From Gonapodya prolifera JEL478 (lineage: Eukaryota; Monoblepharomycota; Monoblepharidomycetes; Monoblepharidales; Gonapodyaceae), in NCBI GenBank assembly GCA_001574975.1, contig KQ965785.1:28916-92915 (forward strand): DNA of 64,000 nt, in the 5' to 3' direction. Under the pieces are notes generated by a model. The model searched no databases and was not told where the DNA came from. It was given only the letters and a program-made list of their open reading frames with translations. Shown here in pieces: positions 1-10,619 of the stretch. The position numbers and the translations under genes are program-made. Numbering within the stretch: position 1 is the stretch's first letter; each line of letters opens with the position of its first letter.

Positions 1-127
1 TCCCCCTCGCGAAGAAGCTAAAAGGTATGACTGTAAGCAAGGTGTTCAGCAAACGCAACCGGGAAAGTTGTACTCATCTTTGGAAGTCCATGCGCCGGCA
101 TCGACGCGCCGGGAAGAGTGGTCGCAA

Positions 128-400
128 GCTGGGAGTAAAGAGATGTATCGTGAGATGACTACCATGATATGCACGTCCAAATTCAGAATCATCGGAGGAT
201 GAAAACGTACTTTGATGAACGTTCGATGCGCCGACGCCGGCAATCGATGGATACGGATGAGCGCTCAAGTGCTGGGAACAGAGAGAAGCGCATACAGTGA
301 GATGAACATCGCAATGCAGACATCCAGCTCAAGAATCATCAGGAAGATGCAAACGCACCGTGATGAACATTCAACACCGCGACGAGCTCGCACCTGCCGG
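128..400. repeat. diverged tandem duplication, about 143 bp period
   Basis: Two successive units begin with GCTGGGA/GCTGGGAA at 128 and 271 and share the order GCTGGG, AGATGNNTNNNGTGAGATGA, AGAATCATC, TGATGAACNTTC and CGACG. They differ by many substitutions and small indels, so this is an old duplication. No open frame is preserved across both units, and nothing else is recognised between 1 and 949 apart from A-rich stretches at 595-616 and AT-rich DNA at 640-900. Confidence 0.6.
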
Positions 401-949
401 CCATCGCTAATACACGAGCAAGGGAGCCTGGAACCGCCCATCGTTGCTCTCCGCTCCATGCGACAGCTCCTCCGCGTCCTCCGTCTACTTCTGACTTCGG
501 GTATGCTCGCGTGGTGGAAATCGATGAGACCCTCACACCCAAACCAGATGAGGGATGGTGGCGCAGAAAGGGTCATCTTGAGTCACGCCAGGGCAAAAAA
601 AACAAAAAAAAAAAACAGAGCGTCTTCTTGGTATGTAAATGTATTATTAGCTCATATAAATAAAACTAGATTGCTTCGGAGGATGCAATTTACATTATTT
701 GCTCGAACGCATTCCTTCGGTCATTTCCATTAATTTTGTTACAGCAATTTCGGGGATGTAATTTTGGAAACGGAAATATGTACAACGCAACGTTAAAGGC
801 TTCATTAAAACATCCAAAAATTTTAAGTTTGCCCTTTTCACTCCTCTTTGAGAGCAACAACCAGTTGAACCCATAACACCGATCATTCAACCATTTCACT
901 CTTCGAGCCCATCAACCAATTCAGGCCATATCACCGATATCGCAACGCG

Positions 950-1522
950 CTACGCCTCCTGCCTTGCCGCCTTTTTCGTGCTGCACCAGGAGCTCCACGA
1001 CGTGAGCTCTTTGCGGTTTCCCACGATCGCCCAGGCTCTGTACCTTGGCAATGTACGACGGGCGGCAGATGCACGCGTGGACTGGAAGGACAACGAGAGC
1101 GGAAGACGACTACGACTGCAGAACGCAGTGAGCACCGATGTGGCATCGGTGCCCCTGCGGCTTCGCTTGTACTTGAGGTGGTCTCGCCAGTATAAGCCGC
1201 CAGTTGCAGAGACTCCCATCAAGAACGGTCCTTCGCCCTGCTGGGCCATTGCAAGGTCGCTCATAATTTCCGTTGCTAGGTCTTCGCGAGCTGCTTTTGA
1301 GGTTCGAAACGTTTGGAGGCTTTGGTACTCACACCCCAAAAACTTACTGCGACATGACCATAACTGTCGCGGCCTCACACGCTGACAGCTCAGATTTGGG
1401 TGTGTACCAACGGCCATCCTTTGGCAAAGCAGTGTCACTTGTTCCACCATGCTCTGGCGTGGCTGAGGGGTCGACGCTCTTCCAGGTACTTCAACGCTGA
1501 CAACTTTACCTGCAGGCGTCAC
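950..1522 (-). CDS. hypothetical ORF downstream of the sirtuin
   Basis: A 190-codon open frame lies just downstream of the sirtuin stop on the same strand. It contains plausible helical sequence (SKAAREDLATEIMSDLAMAQ) but no domain that I recognise. Its first residues overlap the tail of the sirtuin exon, so it could be a spliced C-terminal extension of that gene, a separate small gene, or a chance frame. No ATG in good context was identified. Confidence 0.2.
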   Translation of the reverse strand: MTPAGKVVSVEVPGRASTPQPRQSMVEQVTLLCQRMAVGTHPNLSCQRVRPRQLWSCRSKFLGCEYQSLQTFRTSKAAREDLATEIMSDLAMAQQGEGPFLMGVSATGGLYWRDHLKYKRSRRGTDATSVLTAFCSRSRLPLSLSFQSTRASAARRTLPRYRAWAIVGNRKELTSWSSWCSTKKAARQEA

Positions 1523-3168
1523 TTCAAATCCAACGTCACGCTTCGCTGCCGCCCAATCCTGCTATATCTTTCTTCGCTCATTCTCGCACCCCGAGATCGA
1601 TCGTGGATAGATGAAGGGCATCCCGGCGGTACACTTGGAGGTCACCCTAGATTGAGGTTTCAAAGTTGTAGGTAAGTTGTACAGGCGCAGGTAGCACGGA
1701 CACTTTTACTCACTCGGAAATCAAACCCTACATCGGAGGATCCATACACTCCAACTTCTTCACGATTAATGAGTAATTGAGTAACGCGTGGTCCGACAAG
1801 CTCAATAAGGTCTTGAAACGGAGCCACTTTGAGAGACGTGCCCATGACAATAAGGAGATCGCACTTGTTGCAAAGCATTGTCCGGGTTTGTCAGCGTAAA
1901 CCCGCGAGTGGCGCAGCAAATGCGACTGAGACGGCTCACCATCGCAAAGTCTTCCCGGATGCGCGCGTGAACCTGTCAGGCAGGTTCTCGCCGAAAAAGA
2001 CAATGTCAGGTTTCACCAACCCCTGACATTCGGGACAAATAGGAATCGCATGGCGGAACACTCTCACCCTTACCCACTCTGGGGAGTATTGCCGACCACA
2101 CCCAGGGCGGCGGTAGCTGGAAGAATTGCCCGCCTCCGGTTCTTCGAGTGAGAAGCCGTTAACTTTGCCATCGTGGAAAGTGGTTCATGCGCGACACTGG
2201 ACTGCAAGCGGTACTTAGGAAGAGTAGAGACCGATTGCCGCGACGAGGGGTCGTAGAAACCGCCGACACAACGGGCGGAGGCTGTTGGAGATGGGGGACT
2301 CGGTCGGTCACCTGCAAGTGAGTGGTGTACAGGTACTCACCAAAAGAGCCATGAGCTTCAACAAGGTACTCTCCCGGAATTCCGGCAACCCGTTCAAGGG
2401 TGCCTATGTTTTGTGTGTAGTTCCTGTCACGTTGGATTGGATAACCGCGTTGATGAGGCAAAGCTAACGATGAGCACGGCAAGCACACCTTAGCTGGACA
2501 CCTTTATCACGTAGCAACTTGGCGAAGTAGTGTGCGAGTGTAGGCTTGTGCTGCCCGGGAAAGAGAGCCTGACAAGCGGAAAGAAAGCTTCTGGCCGTTG
2601 GTGAAAGTCTGTCGCGACAGAGTCCGAGACTTGATTAGACCAAAACTAGAGCAGGTGAAAGCAATTACGCCCACATTTTATTTCGAACATCGATTCCGGC
2701 TCTGGCAAGTTATATTTCTCGAGATTCGTGTACAATCCGGTTCCTGTGAGCATCCAGACACAAATGAGCTTTTCGTGGTACCTTGATTTTCCACGCCGGG
2801 TAAGTCTTTGGGCTGTGGTCAAATAATTGTGAGTCATCAGGGCATGGTGGCGCAGTCCCTTGGCCAGCGGGCACGGGCACGGGCACAGGCATGACCTGTA
2901 TAAAGAACAGACCAACCTACAGTGTTCAGAGCACACCAATAACATCCTTCAGCGAAATTGAGACATTATGACAGACAAGGTTAAGTGTCTCTTTGAAGAC
3001 GACATGCCCACAGGAACACTAACGATATGGAAAGGTGCAATGTACCTTGCATATTGAGACATGGCTCGTGAGCATCGTCGTCTCACCAGATACAACAAAA
3101 ATGTTCGCGAAAGTTACCAACTTCATTGAACATTAATCTTACCCTGATAACGAACAAATCCACCCAGC

Positions 3169-3720
3169 ATGTCACCAAAACTACAACAGACGAACACGAC
3201 ACTGACAATTCAGAGGCAGGGTCCAATGCAAACTGCGCTGCGCTCCACCCAAAAGCAACAAGGAACCTGTGAGTGGATTATCNGTCTGCATACAACCCTG
3301 CGATCAACTAACTACCATATCCAAAACGTCCAACCAGGAAGTATGCAATATGAACTTCTCGAAGATCAGCGGCACCAATGCACAACAGCCTATTCGGTCA
3401 TACGGAAGACTTTCAGAACCAAATTTGTAACCAAGGAGCACATCTCCAAAGTGTGGCTGAAAGCTTGCCGCAAAGTTCTTCGCCTCCAGATCAGGAGCCA
3501 GTCCAAATCAGAGCTTGCCGTCATCATTGCGAGCATTCTGTTCGCACAAGGTGTCACTCCCACCAGACTGACACAAAGAACCAAAGGCCATCGACGTGGA
3601 GCACGTGATAGTAAGTTAATGTATCCACCCGAGTTGCAGACAGAAATCTCACGTCTTCCAATTGACGTAGACCAATGCAACGCAAGAGAAGGAAATCGCG
3701 AGTATTATCAAGGAAGTTAG
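3169..3720 (+). CDS. unknown protein of the CACTA-like element, copy 1
   Basis: A 183-codon frame starts with MSPKLQQTNTTLT, has a polar low-complexity N-terminus, and then a basic region around residues 80-150 (IRKTFRTKFVTKEHISKVW; KVLRLQIRSQSKSELAVII). I recognise no family. Just after its stop another frame reads a lysine-rich, probably coiled segment (EKEIASIIKEVSNLLASDKT), suggesting a splice or frame change. It lies inside the left part of the CACTA-like element, divergent from the protease gene present only in copy 2. It could be a DNA-binding accessory protein of that element. Confidence 0.35.
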   Translation: MSPKLQQTNTTLTIQRQGPMQTALRSTQKQQGTCEWIIXLHTTLRSTNYHIQNVQPGSMQYELLEDQRHQCTTAYSVIRKTFRTKFVTKEHISKVWLKACRKVLRLQIRSQSKSELAVIIASILFAQGVTPTRLTQRTKGHRRGARDSKLMYPPELQTEISRLPIDVDQCNAREGNREYYQGS

Positions 3721-3919
3721 CAACCTGCTTGCATCCGACAAAACAAAGAGGAAAGCAAACGACCAAGCGAAATTCGAAAGGCGCCTGAACGGCGAAACTG
3801 GGAGGAAGCGGAAAAGGAGCGAAAACTCCTAATCAAACTAAGCTTGTAGCCTAAATATGTTCTGGCGACAAAGGGTACTTGACCCAACCCAGTATGCTGC
3901 TAAATTCAAGTATGAATGG

Positions 3920-4235
3920 GATTTTACGCGATGTGGTACACCCAAAGATTCCACCCATTGTGCAAACCGGTTAAATTGGGGGTGGGAATAGCTCCGTTTG
4001 TAAAAATACATTTGCCACTCATTGAAATCGCCCCTGTTTCCACACTGCGTGGTAATTCCGGCAGAATTTCAAGAGTCAAAACAATCAAATCCCATCCCCC
4101 CCCGGATCCATTGAAAATTTCCACCCGTGTAATGGCCACGATTACCACTCCATGGAAACTGCGTGGGAATTGGGGTGGAAATCGCGTGGGAATCGCGAAT
4201 TACCACCCAGTGGAAAACGGTCAAATTTTCCTGTG
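3920..4235. repeat. terminal inverted repeat and subterminal repeats of CACTA-like element, copy 1
   Basis: The segment is dense in short motifs of the type GGGTGGAAA/TTTCCACCC and CCATGGAAACTGCGTGG and ends at 4235 with ATTTTCCTGTG, the inverse of the CACAGGAAAAT terminus seen at 56674. Only this end is present in copy 1 because the duplication breakpoint at 2778 cuts the element. Confidence 0.7.
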
Positions 4236-4619
4236 TCTGCAAAATACCAAAGCAAAGTCTCTATTGTGAAACTGCGCAACACCAATCTGAGTTCACAGGT
4301 CATGGTATTTACTCACCTTTGTCTGACTTAGAATCATTGCCACTGGCATCCTCTGCTCCACTGTCAAGAGCTTCTTCGATCACCGCTGGATTATAAGAGT
4401 ATTCACCCGTCACACTAGTCTCGCTGTACAGTGAGTCTGCAATGTCCCAGAGCTCCCATCCATTGTCCTTGAAGTCTTTAGCAATTGGATTGGTCTGTTG
4501 CTCCCAGATTTGGTCAAATTCAGCCGTTGATCATCAATCGATCTGACTCCACTACTCACAGCACAGAAATCTTTCCAGGCATCTGGCGCAAGCACAACCT
4601 TTGCAGGTGGACCCTCCTC

Positions 4620-4922
4620 CTAGCCAGCTCCAAATTTATCTTTTGCTTTCTTGAAGCACACATGGAAACATCTCAGCACGTCGTGTCGATCCTTAATCTG
4701 CTTCCAGGTATAGGTGACGTGAGCCTTGTCACTGAATTCGGCAAGGACCTTCCTCTTCAGTGCAGGGCTTTTCCACTTGCCAGTAGAGTGTTTGTCCTTG
4801 TGGGCGACAAAGGTCTCCAAGAGCATACGTTCCATTTCCGTAGTCCACTTAGCACAGTCACGCTTTGAATCTGCTTCTTTCTCCTTCCCTTTCTTTGACT
4901 CTGCTGGTATTTCCACTTGCAC
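4620..4922 (-). pseudogene. Myb/SANT-like Harbinger accessory protein, copy 1
   Basis: The frame encodes a lysine-rich leader and a Myb/SANT-like (Myb_DNA-bind_3 type) domain: KWTTEMERMLLETFVAHKD, KVLAEFSDKAHVTYTW, KQIKDRHDVLRCFHVCFKKA. In PIF/Harbinger elements such proteins bind the element and help import the transposase. Compared with copy 2, three bases are missing after GAG-W, which creates a TAG and stops the frame before the GWKEGPP segment. The rest of the exon is still readable down to the splice site near 4313. Confidence 0.7.
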
Positions 4923-5118
4923 TGTATTTGCGCAATGGTTGACTTTGAATTGGAAGGGTGTTGAAAAATCAAAAGAAAAATCACCTTGGAGGTGATTTTT
5001 CTTCAGATAGGGGAAAAATCAGTTCGACGACCATGAATCAATTTAAATGAGTTTTCTCCAAAGTTGCCGAACACTAAACTAGTTTTTCAAGTGATTTAAA
5101 TCAGTGCCAAACAGGCCC

Positions 5119-5370
5119 TCAGTGTTCGCGTGAGCACTCGATCTTGCCGATGTCGCGGACCTCGACGCCGGTGCGGAGGAACAGAGACTTCTTTTGGGAG
5201 AGGCTCGAGTCCCCAGGCTTGATGTTGCACGCAAATGTGTGGAGGAGGGCCTGGAGAGAGNGGGATTCTTTCTCGGCCTTCGCTGCGTACTTTGCCATGT
5301 AGTTGGCGGCGGCCTCGACGTCGAGAATGATCTTGGACGGGTGAGAGAGTGGCTCCCGGTCAGATCCCTG
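5119..5370 (-). mobile_element. Helitron Rep/helicase fragment, copy 1
   Basis: Read on the minus strand, one frame gives NYMAKYAAKAEKES, SLQALLHTFACNI and VEVRDIGKIE, which resembles the conserved stretch of Helitron Rep-helicases around the KYASKAE motif (established family feature). No start, rolling-circle motif or helicase motifs accompany it. It is a short relic that abuts the Harbinger terminus and contains the ambiguous base at 5261. Confidence 0.5.
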
Positions 5371-5702
5371 AGGGACTAAAGCAAAATCTCAACTGCGCTC
5401 ACTTTGAGGTCCATGTTGGCCAACCAGGGTTGGGCTACGNCTCGGCAATGCTGGTTTTGCCAAGCATCGTTCCGACGTAGCAGGACCTCGGCACGGAGTT
5501 GAAAGAGGTTTGGAAGATTCGATGTGCGACCCAACGCACACTCTCAAGTTGGCGTAGAATATTGCAAGTTGGATACGGGAGTCATGAGCGCTTGAACCCG
5601 GACATGCTGGCGTATGTAACAGTTCCTCTCAACATTGATATTTCGATATTCCATATTTACTCAATCTCCAACTACTTATGTAATTCTACTGACCCCAGCA
5701 TG

Positions 5703-6719
5703 TTAATATTCTTCGCATTCCTCATTATGCGGGTCCTCATCGCCTGTGTAGCCCCAATGAGTCCAGCAGAAGGGTCCCTTGCCACACCCACAATACTTCT
5801 CCTTCGCACACGCTCCGCACATCTCATGATTGCAATACTTGGAGCGCACTCCAGCACATTGTTCCCACATGCCAATGCAGCCCTCGCACCACGAACCCAC
5901 GGCGTCCCTGCTGTACGTGCACCAAATGCAACCTCCTCTTCGCACGAGTGGCGCGAAGTCGTGCGCCGAGTCCGCCTCGGGAAAGTACTTCTCACAATCT
6001 TTGCATGTCGCAAAGGAGATGCACTCCCAGCAGCGGCGTGACGTGTCTGGATTCGGCTCAGAAAATCGGTACTGGTTCCATTGGTAATCGTCCTCCTCCG
6101 CGACCAGGTTTTCGCGGCAGCTCGTACAAACGCCAAGGAGGAGGTTCAGCCCGGGTAACAGTTCCTCAAGGCTTTCTTGGATATGCCGATATTCGCTATT
6201 GGCGGGGTTGCCTCGAAGGTCCAGCTGGAATTGCCGTGAATGTGCGACCGCCTCTTCACCGTTCTCCAGCGAGGAAATAAAGTTGGCCATCCGTTTTGCA
6301 TCGAAATTCGCACATTTTCTGGCCAAAATAGCGCAGACGTTGGGCATCTCCGCAACGATCAGTTTGAGCGTCTCTGGACCACATCCAGTCCCATCCAGGG
6401 TGAGCTCCCGAACCTGCCTCATCACTACAGAGCGCGCATCCAGTCCTTCACCGAGCGTCGGCGCCACGCGCGCGGCGATCTTAGCGATAACGGCAACAAG
6501 GTCGGCATCCCCGAANTCCTTTCCACCGGCGGACACGTCGATCCGTTCCCAAACAGCGAGGGCTCCAAGAAGGGGTCGAAAGTTGGAACATGTCGACGAC
6601 AGTCTCAATATGGACCGTGTTGGGAGGTAACGAGCGATGGCAATGAGGGTTTCCAGTGGAACAGTCATAATGGAGATGGAGGAGACGCAGGATCCAGAAT
6701 CGTACGACGTTGAAGCCAT
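5703..6719 (-). CDS. F-box protein with Cys-rich C-terminal domain, copy 1
   Basis: A single-exon frame from the ATG at 6719 (MASTSYDSG) encodes about 338 aa. An F-box lies at residues 17-60 (MTVPLETLIAIARYLPTRS, ILRLSSTCSNFRPLLGALAV). A leucine-rich middle follows, then from about residue 200 a Cys-rich domain with repeated CxxC pairs (CTSC, CWECISFATCKDC, CGACAKEKYCGC). It would act as substrate adaptor of an SCF ubiquitin ligase, with the Cys-rich part probably zinc-binding (inference). The frame is intact in both copies apart from the ambiguous base at 6516. It is head-to-head with the next F-box gene, with about 285 bp between starts. Confidence 0.75.
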   Translation of the reverse strand: MASTSYDSGSCVSSISIMTVPLETLIAIARYLPTRSILRLSSTCSNFRPLLGALAVWERIDVSAGGKXFGDADLVAVIAKIAARVAPTLGEGLDARSVVMRQVRELTLDGTGCGPETLKLIVAEMPNVCAILARKCANFDAKRMANFISSLENGEEAVAHSRQFQLDLRGNPANSEYRHIQESLEELLPGLNLLLGVCTSCRENLVAEEDDYQWNQYRFSEPNPDTSRRCWECISFATCKDCEKYFPEADSAHDFAPLVRRGGCIWCTYSRDAVGSWCEGCIGMWEQCAGVRSKYCNHEMCGACAKEKYCGCGKGPFCWTHWGYTGDEDPHNEECEEY

Positions 6720-7003
6720 CACGAGCACTTTGGCGATTGGTCTTATCGAGGATGTCAACCTTTTATGTGTTGGTGCGCAACCAGGCCACGAGTGACACCT
6801 CGGGCCTCGGTAACCAAGTGAGGAGGAAGCGAAAGCATAAATACATTTGCCAGTAGAAGAATGCAAGCTTTTCCGGCGTGTCTCAAGATTGGCGGTTTAC
6901 TAACGATTTCGCATTGCATAAAAGTTGACCGAATGTCATCTCCATTGCTCACAAAAAAACTGGCAACAACTGTTTCCCCACCTGTCCCACTCTTCTCTGC
7001 TCG

Positions 7004-8037
7004 ATGGACCAAATCCCGCTCGAGACCTGAAAGCAATCGCGTCTCTCCTCTCCGTCCGAGTCATCGTGCAGCTATCCTCCACCTCACGAAACCTTCGTCG
7101 GATAGTGACCATCCCTTCGGTTTGGAATCTACTGGACTTTACATACTTTTCGACTAAAGGCGTTGCGGATCACCAATACACTGCGTGTGTGTCCCAAATC
7201 GCCCGGTGGATTGCGCCGTCGCTGAATTGCGATGTCGGGGTTGCACGGGTGCACGCAATGGCGGGAATCGTGGAAATCAAGTTTCACGGGCCTTGGGTGT
7301 CCAATTTCACCGCTTTGGCGGTGATGCAGCTGCCATGCATTCGGCGGCTCTCGTTTCGGGATTGCAAGAATGTACAGCTCGTCCAACTGTATGAGTTGAT
7401 CAACAAATGCTGGACCTCCCCCATTTTCGCAAGGCGTTGGAACCACGAATCGACATTGCGGTTCACTGATTTCACGAACTGTGGCATATTGACGACAAGG
7501 GACATTGACGAAAGTGACGTTGGAGGGTTGAGGACATTGTTTCCCAATATCACCTTCAAACCGGCTCTTTGCACGAGCGATCAGTACTTGTGTTGGAGTT
7601 TCACTGCAGCAGATGACCTGACGGACCCAACGACGTGTCCCCTGGAGAATCCTTCAGCAGTTGAATTGTCAAAGCTCTTGTGCTGGCATCACTAGGAACA
7701 CGCAACATGTGAATTTTGTGGTGTAATTTTGGAGGACACGGACCAGGAGGGGTCAGAGTTTTCATCAGTTTTGGAAATGGAGTGTCACGATCGTTGCTGT
7801 CAGACTTTGACGATATGTGGTTCACGAGACTGCACAAAGCCAGTGCATCGCTACTGCAGGGTGGAAGGATGTAACGCGATCATTTGTCAGACCTTTGCAG
7901 CTGATGGTCCTTATAACTGGCGCATAGGGCGGTGTTGTTGGACAGTGTGCAAGAACCACGCAACGCCACCCGACTTCAAAGAGAGCCTTTGTACGGTGTG
8001 CGCTATTGTACAATTATGCTTTGGGCTTCGGCAGTAA
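7004..8037 (+). pseudogene. F-box protein with Cys-rich tail, copy 1 (interrupted)
   Basis: The ATG at 7004 starts MDQIPLET, but the next codon is a stop because one C is missing from a CCC run that copy 2 retains; the F-box (KAIASLLSVRVIVQLSSTS) continues in another frame. The body reads to CWHH and an in-frame TAG near 7695, after which the same frame resumes with a Cys-rich tail (CEFCGVILEDT, CCQTLTICGS) to about 8037. The TAG is also in copy 2, so it predates the duplication. Related to the neighbouring F-box gene and divergently transcribed from it. Confidence 0.65.
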
Positions 8038-9002
8038 TCCAGGAATCATAACTCGGAGACTTCTTGGTAGATCACCACCTTGAGAGAGGCTATTTGTACT
8101 TAGATGTTCTCGCCGCTAGTTCGTTGCAGCCATGCTGCCCAGCCCATAAGCGATAATCCGACTATTTCAACGATATTTTATGGTGATGATAGATTATATT
8201 ATGGCGCACGACGCTCGCGACTCTCATTTGATGACGTTTCACGACTTAGAGAGTGCATCGTATGATACTAAGATATTAGTTCACACCGCCCAGCGTCGGT
8301 AGACCTCAGTCCGAGAAGTAAACGTTCTGGAAGTACCCTTAAAAGCTTTTTTCTTCCACTCACCTGGACTACGGAAGTCTGGAATCCTGTAGGACGTAAG
8401 GAGTCAATGAGAGTTCTGGCTCGCCCACTAATACGCACTTCATCGACAATTGTCGAAACAAACGCACCCGGCTCCAGTGGAAACTCCTGCCCCTGTCATC
8501 ACTACTATTCTTTTGGGGTTCGATCTGATCCACCACTCCGAGGGAGGAGTCTTGGATGATTGAACGCCGCCAAGCCGTTCGATTTTGTGAGCAAGGTCAA
8601 AATGAGCCTTTCGCTGGCAGAAAAAGCTCAATCTATCCACGCTCACCTGCACACCGACATCGAACGGTGCTTGTTCGGGTTGATTCTCATTCAGCGGGGC
8701 ATCTGCCGCTTCCACTTTCACGAAGACTTGAGCTGATGCAGCCTCTCCAGACGACTCTCCTCCAACACGCATCTCCACTGCTCCGTAGCTTTGCGTTTTA
8801 GCGGGCTGGCTGGCTTGAATTTCGGGAAACACGGACAACATGGTTTGGTTGGTTGGTTGTGGTCTGTCGAATCACGCGCCGGTCACGCGACAACTTAATT
8901 TGTATCATCAATTCATTGCAGTTGTCGACTATCAAAAAAAAAAAAAAAATATCCCTGCTAGCGACCTCTCCGATCCGTGTGTTCAAGACCACCCCCCGTC
9001 AA

Positions 9003-10130
9003 TTATAACTCGCTTCCCGTCGAAAAGCTGGATTCATTACTTGCCAAGTAGACGAGCAGATTGGATACTTCTGAAGGGTCTGCCGTGCGCTTGAGGTACA
9101 CCATTTTCTCGAACAGGCCCTCTTGCCCAACGCTGGCGTCTGACTTTTGGTGGATGCAGCTCGCATCGCGCCTCATTTCAGTGTGGATCATTCCTTTTTC
9201 AACCGGCGATGTTGGACGGAGGACGAGGCTCGCACGCAGAGTGGCACGTTTGTAGGTACGTCAAGATGGTAACTTACCCGGGCCTTCCAAATGACAGTTT
9301 ATAATGAGGGGAATAATGCTTTATCGTCAGTAACGTCAGTACCAGGCGGTATATAAGGTAGTTCTTCATCCCGCCACTCACGAATTGAATTGACGCGTAC
9401 TCTCACTCCCGCTGCCGTCAAGCTTCCGGCCATGTACTGGTCATGCCTCGAACTGCCCACTTTGACGTCCCATGTGCAATGGATCTAGCACCGTCCATCT
9501 GCCTGCCTTGGAGGAGGACGAGTATTCCTAAGAATGAGCGTGATGCTCAAGAGTTTGTTGACATGGGATTCAGTGTATGATAGCGACTAACCATGGCAGT
9601 GTTCTTTCTCATAGACAACGCCGCTGCATCACCAAATCAATTTGAAGGCGTGAGAAGTTCCAGACACCGAAAAAGAGTTAACCTCACCATACTGGGTCCC
9701 AATTAGTGTCGATGTGCATAAGCAATGGAATAGAGAATGAGCATTGAGCGCAAAAGACAAGCCTCCCCGTCAAGCGATATACCTTTTGTCCCAAGAGCAC
9801 TCACTCTTCGAGCGAAATTTTCTCGGGTTCGACGGTTCTCAGGTCAAACTGGGTCAGAATGCCAGCGTTGTTTACAAGGACGTCAAGAACGCCGCTAAAA
9901 CGAGTCAGTAGGTGAGAGCTTGGGGGAGAGAATTGTTGGGTGGAGGACGTACAGTTTCGGTTCGATCCTCGATGCAGAGATTATTTAGTCTTAAAAGAGC
10001 CACTCAAGAGGGAAAGAACAGGGGAAGACTTACTCGGAAATCGCAGCCTTCCAGCCTTCTAGAATCCTTGGTAACGTCACTGTCATGAAGCCGCAGCGTT
10101 GCAGCAGGGAGTAAACCGTCGACATTTTAC
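9003..10130 (-). pseudogene. short-chain dehydrogenase/reductase, decayed
   Basis: Exon-like pieces of an SDR oxidoreductase appear in order on the minus strand: WKAAISE near 10045, GVLDVLVNNAGI near 9890, TSKWAVRGMTST near 9455 (YxxxK-region homologue), AAGVRVRVNSI near 9395, and MIHTEM with ADPSEVSNLLVYLASNESSF at 9190-9030. Several joints need frame changes, for example STGSEF/IIDGG, where a T is missing from a TTT run. The N-terminal TGxxxGxG segment was not found. Either a pseudogene or a gene damaged by base-calling errors. Confidence 0.65.
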
Positions 10131-10299
10131 CACCCCCTATACACAAAACAGCCCATAATGGCTTACAGAGGTACCCAAATTGCCGTGCCGCCCATTTTTC
10201 GACTTGCGAGACAAGCGCTATGCGGCAAAGAGGGAGTAATCGGAATGAGCATGCTGCAGGCGATGGGTCCGCAAATCTTTACCATACCTTGGCCCTCCT

Positions 10300-10534
10300 T
10301 CATCCTCGCTCAGGGCGACCTGCCGTCAACCAAGAACTTGCTCCCGGTAGAAAAGCTTGATCCTTCCGACACCAAATACACAACAAGATTGGTCACTTCC
10401 TCAAGGCGTGCCGAGCGCTTGAGGTTTGACATCCTCGCCTCCGCAGTGCCAACCACGCCAATGGCCTCTTCGGTGTTTGGTCGATCCAGCCGGTTCCGCG
10501 GATCATTTCCGTGGGAGAACATCAAAAGCTTCAC
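10300..10534 (-). pseudogene. second SDR copy, C-terminal fragment
   Basis: The frame LEEVTNLVVYLVSEGSSFSTG with a following VDG matches the C-terminal end of the SDR just downstream (PSEVSNLLVYLASNESSFSTG) but has diverged. Only the last 70 or so residues are recognisable. It is a tandem partial duplicate on the same strand. Confidence 0.6.
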
Positions 10535-10619
10535 AATAGACCTTTCCTTTTCGCGACTGAGAGAGAACTCTTACCGGGGTCTTTGCCGATGGAATGGCAA
10601 ACGAGTGACATAATGGTAA

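Larger units (their letters stand above)
2782..5118. mobile_element. truncated PIF/Harbinger element with nested CACTA-like piece, copy 1
   Basis: The outer terminus is at 5118 (TCAGTGCCAAACAGGCCC, inverse of the GGGCCTGTTTGGCACTGA type). Inside lie the Myb/SANT-like gene and then the CACTA-like insertion, which is cut at 2782. The transposase gene and the other terminus are absent here and are found only at the copy 2 locus, so this copy cannot be autonomous. Confidence 0.75.
2778..8336. repeat. 5.55-kb inverted duplication, copy 1 (inside sirtuin intron 2)
   Basis: This block is the reverse complement of 52568-58122, nearly identical with scattered substitutions and small indels. Homology stops abruptly at GTAC on both sides (2778-2781 and 8333-8336), and the same GTAC tetranucleotides bound copy 2. 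Removing 2782-8336 leaves a single GTAC and a sirtuin intron of 65 nt, the same size as its neighbours, so copy 1 is the insertion. Single ambiguous bases at 3283, 5261, 5440 and 6516 match those at 57625, 55648, 55469 and 54393 in copy 2. Confidence 0.9.
1578..8841 (-). pseudogene. HST2: Hst2/SIRT2-like sirtuin, intron 2 enlarged by a 5.55-kb insertion
   Basis: NAD-dependent protein deacetylase of class I. Exons read in order: 8841-8468 ending VVMTGAGVSTGAG; 8386-8364 (IPDFRSP); 2743-2675 (GTGLYTNLEKYNLPEPESMF); 2609-2489 (YFHQRPEAFFPL, AHYFAKLLRDKG); 2423-2341 (NYTQNIGTLERVAGIP, EAHGSF with the catalytic His). Phases join exactly across these five. Zinc-ribbon and Rossmann pieces follow ([45 protein letters not shown]) to a stop at 1578. 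Oddities: TQNIG replaces the usual TQNID, one zinc Cys appears to be Tyr (SYRRPGC), exon joints between 2000 and 2340 are unresolved, and LPDRF is followed by a one-base frameshift near 1990. Introns 3 and 4 are 65 nt each; intron 2 is 5,620 nt and holds the inverted-repeat block. Function is doubtful. Confidence 0.82.

Noticed and set aside
2778-8336. Block read as a new transposon with a fixed GTAC target duplication
   Set aside because: In copy 2 the block edge at 58122 lies in the middle of a continuous CACTA-like element nested in a continuous Harbinger, so that end is not a transposon terminus.
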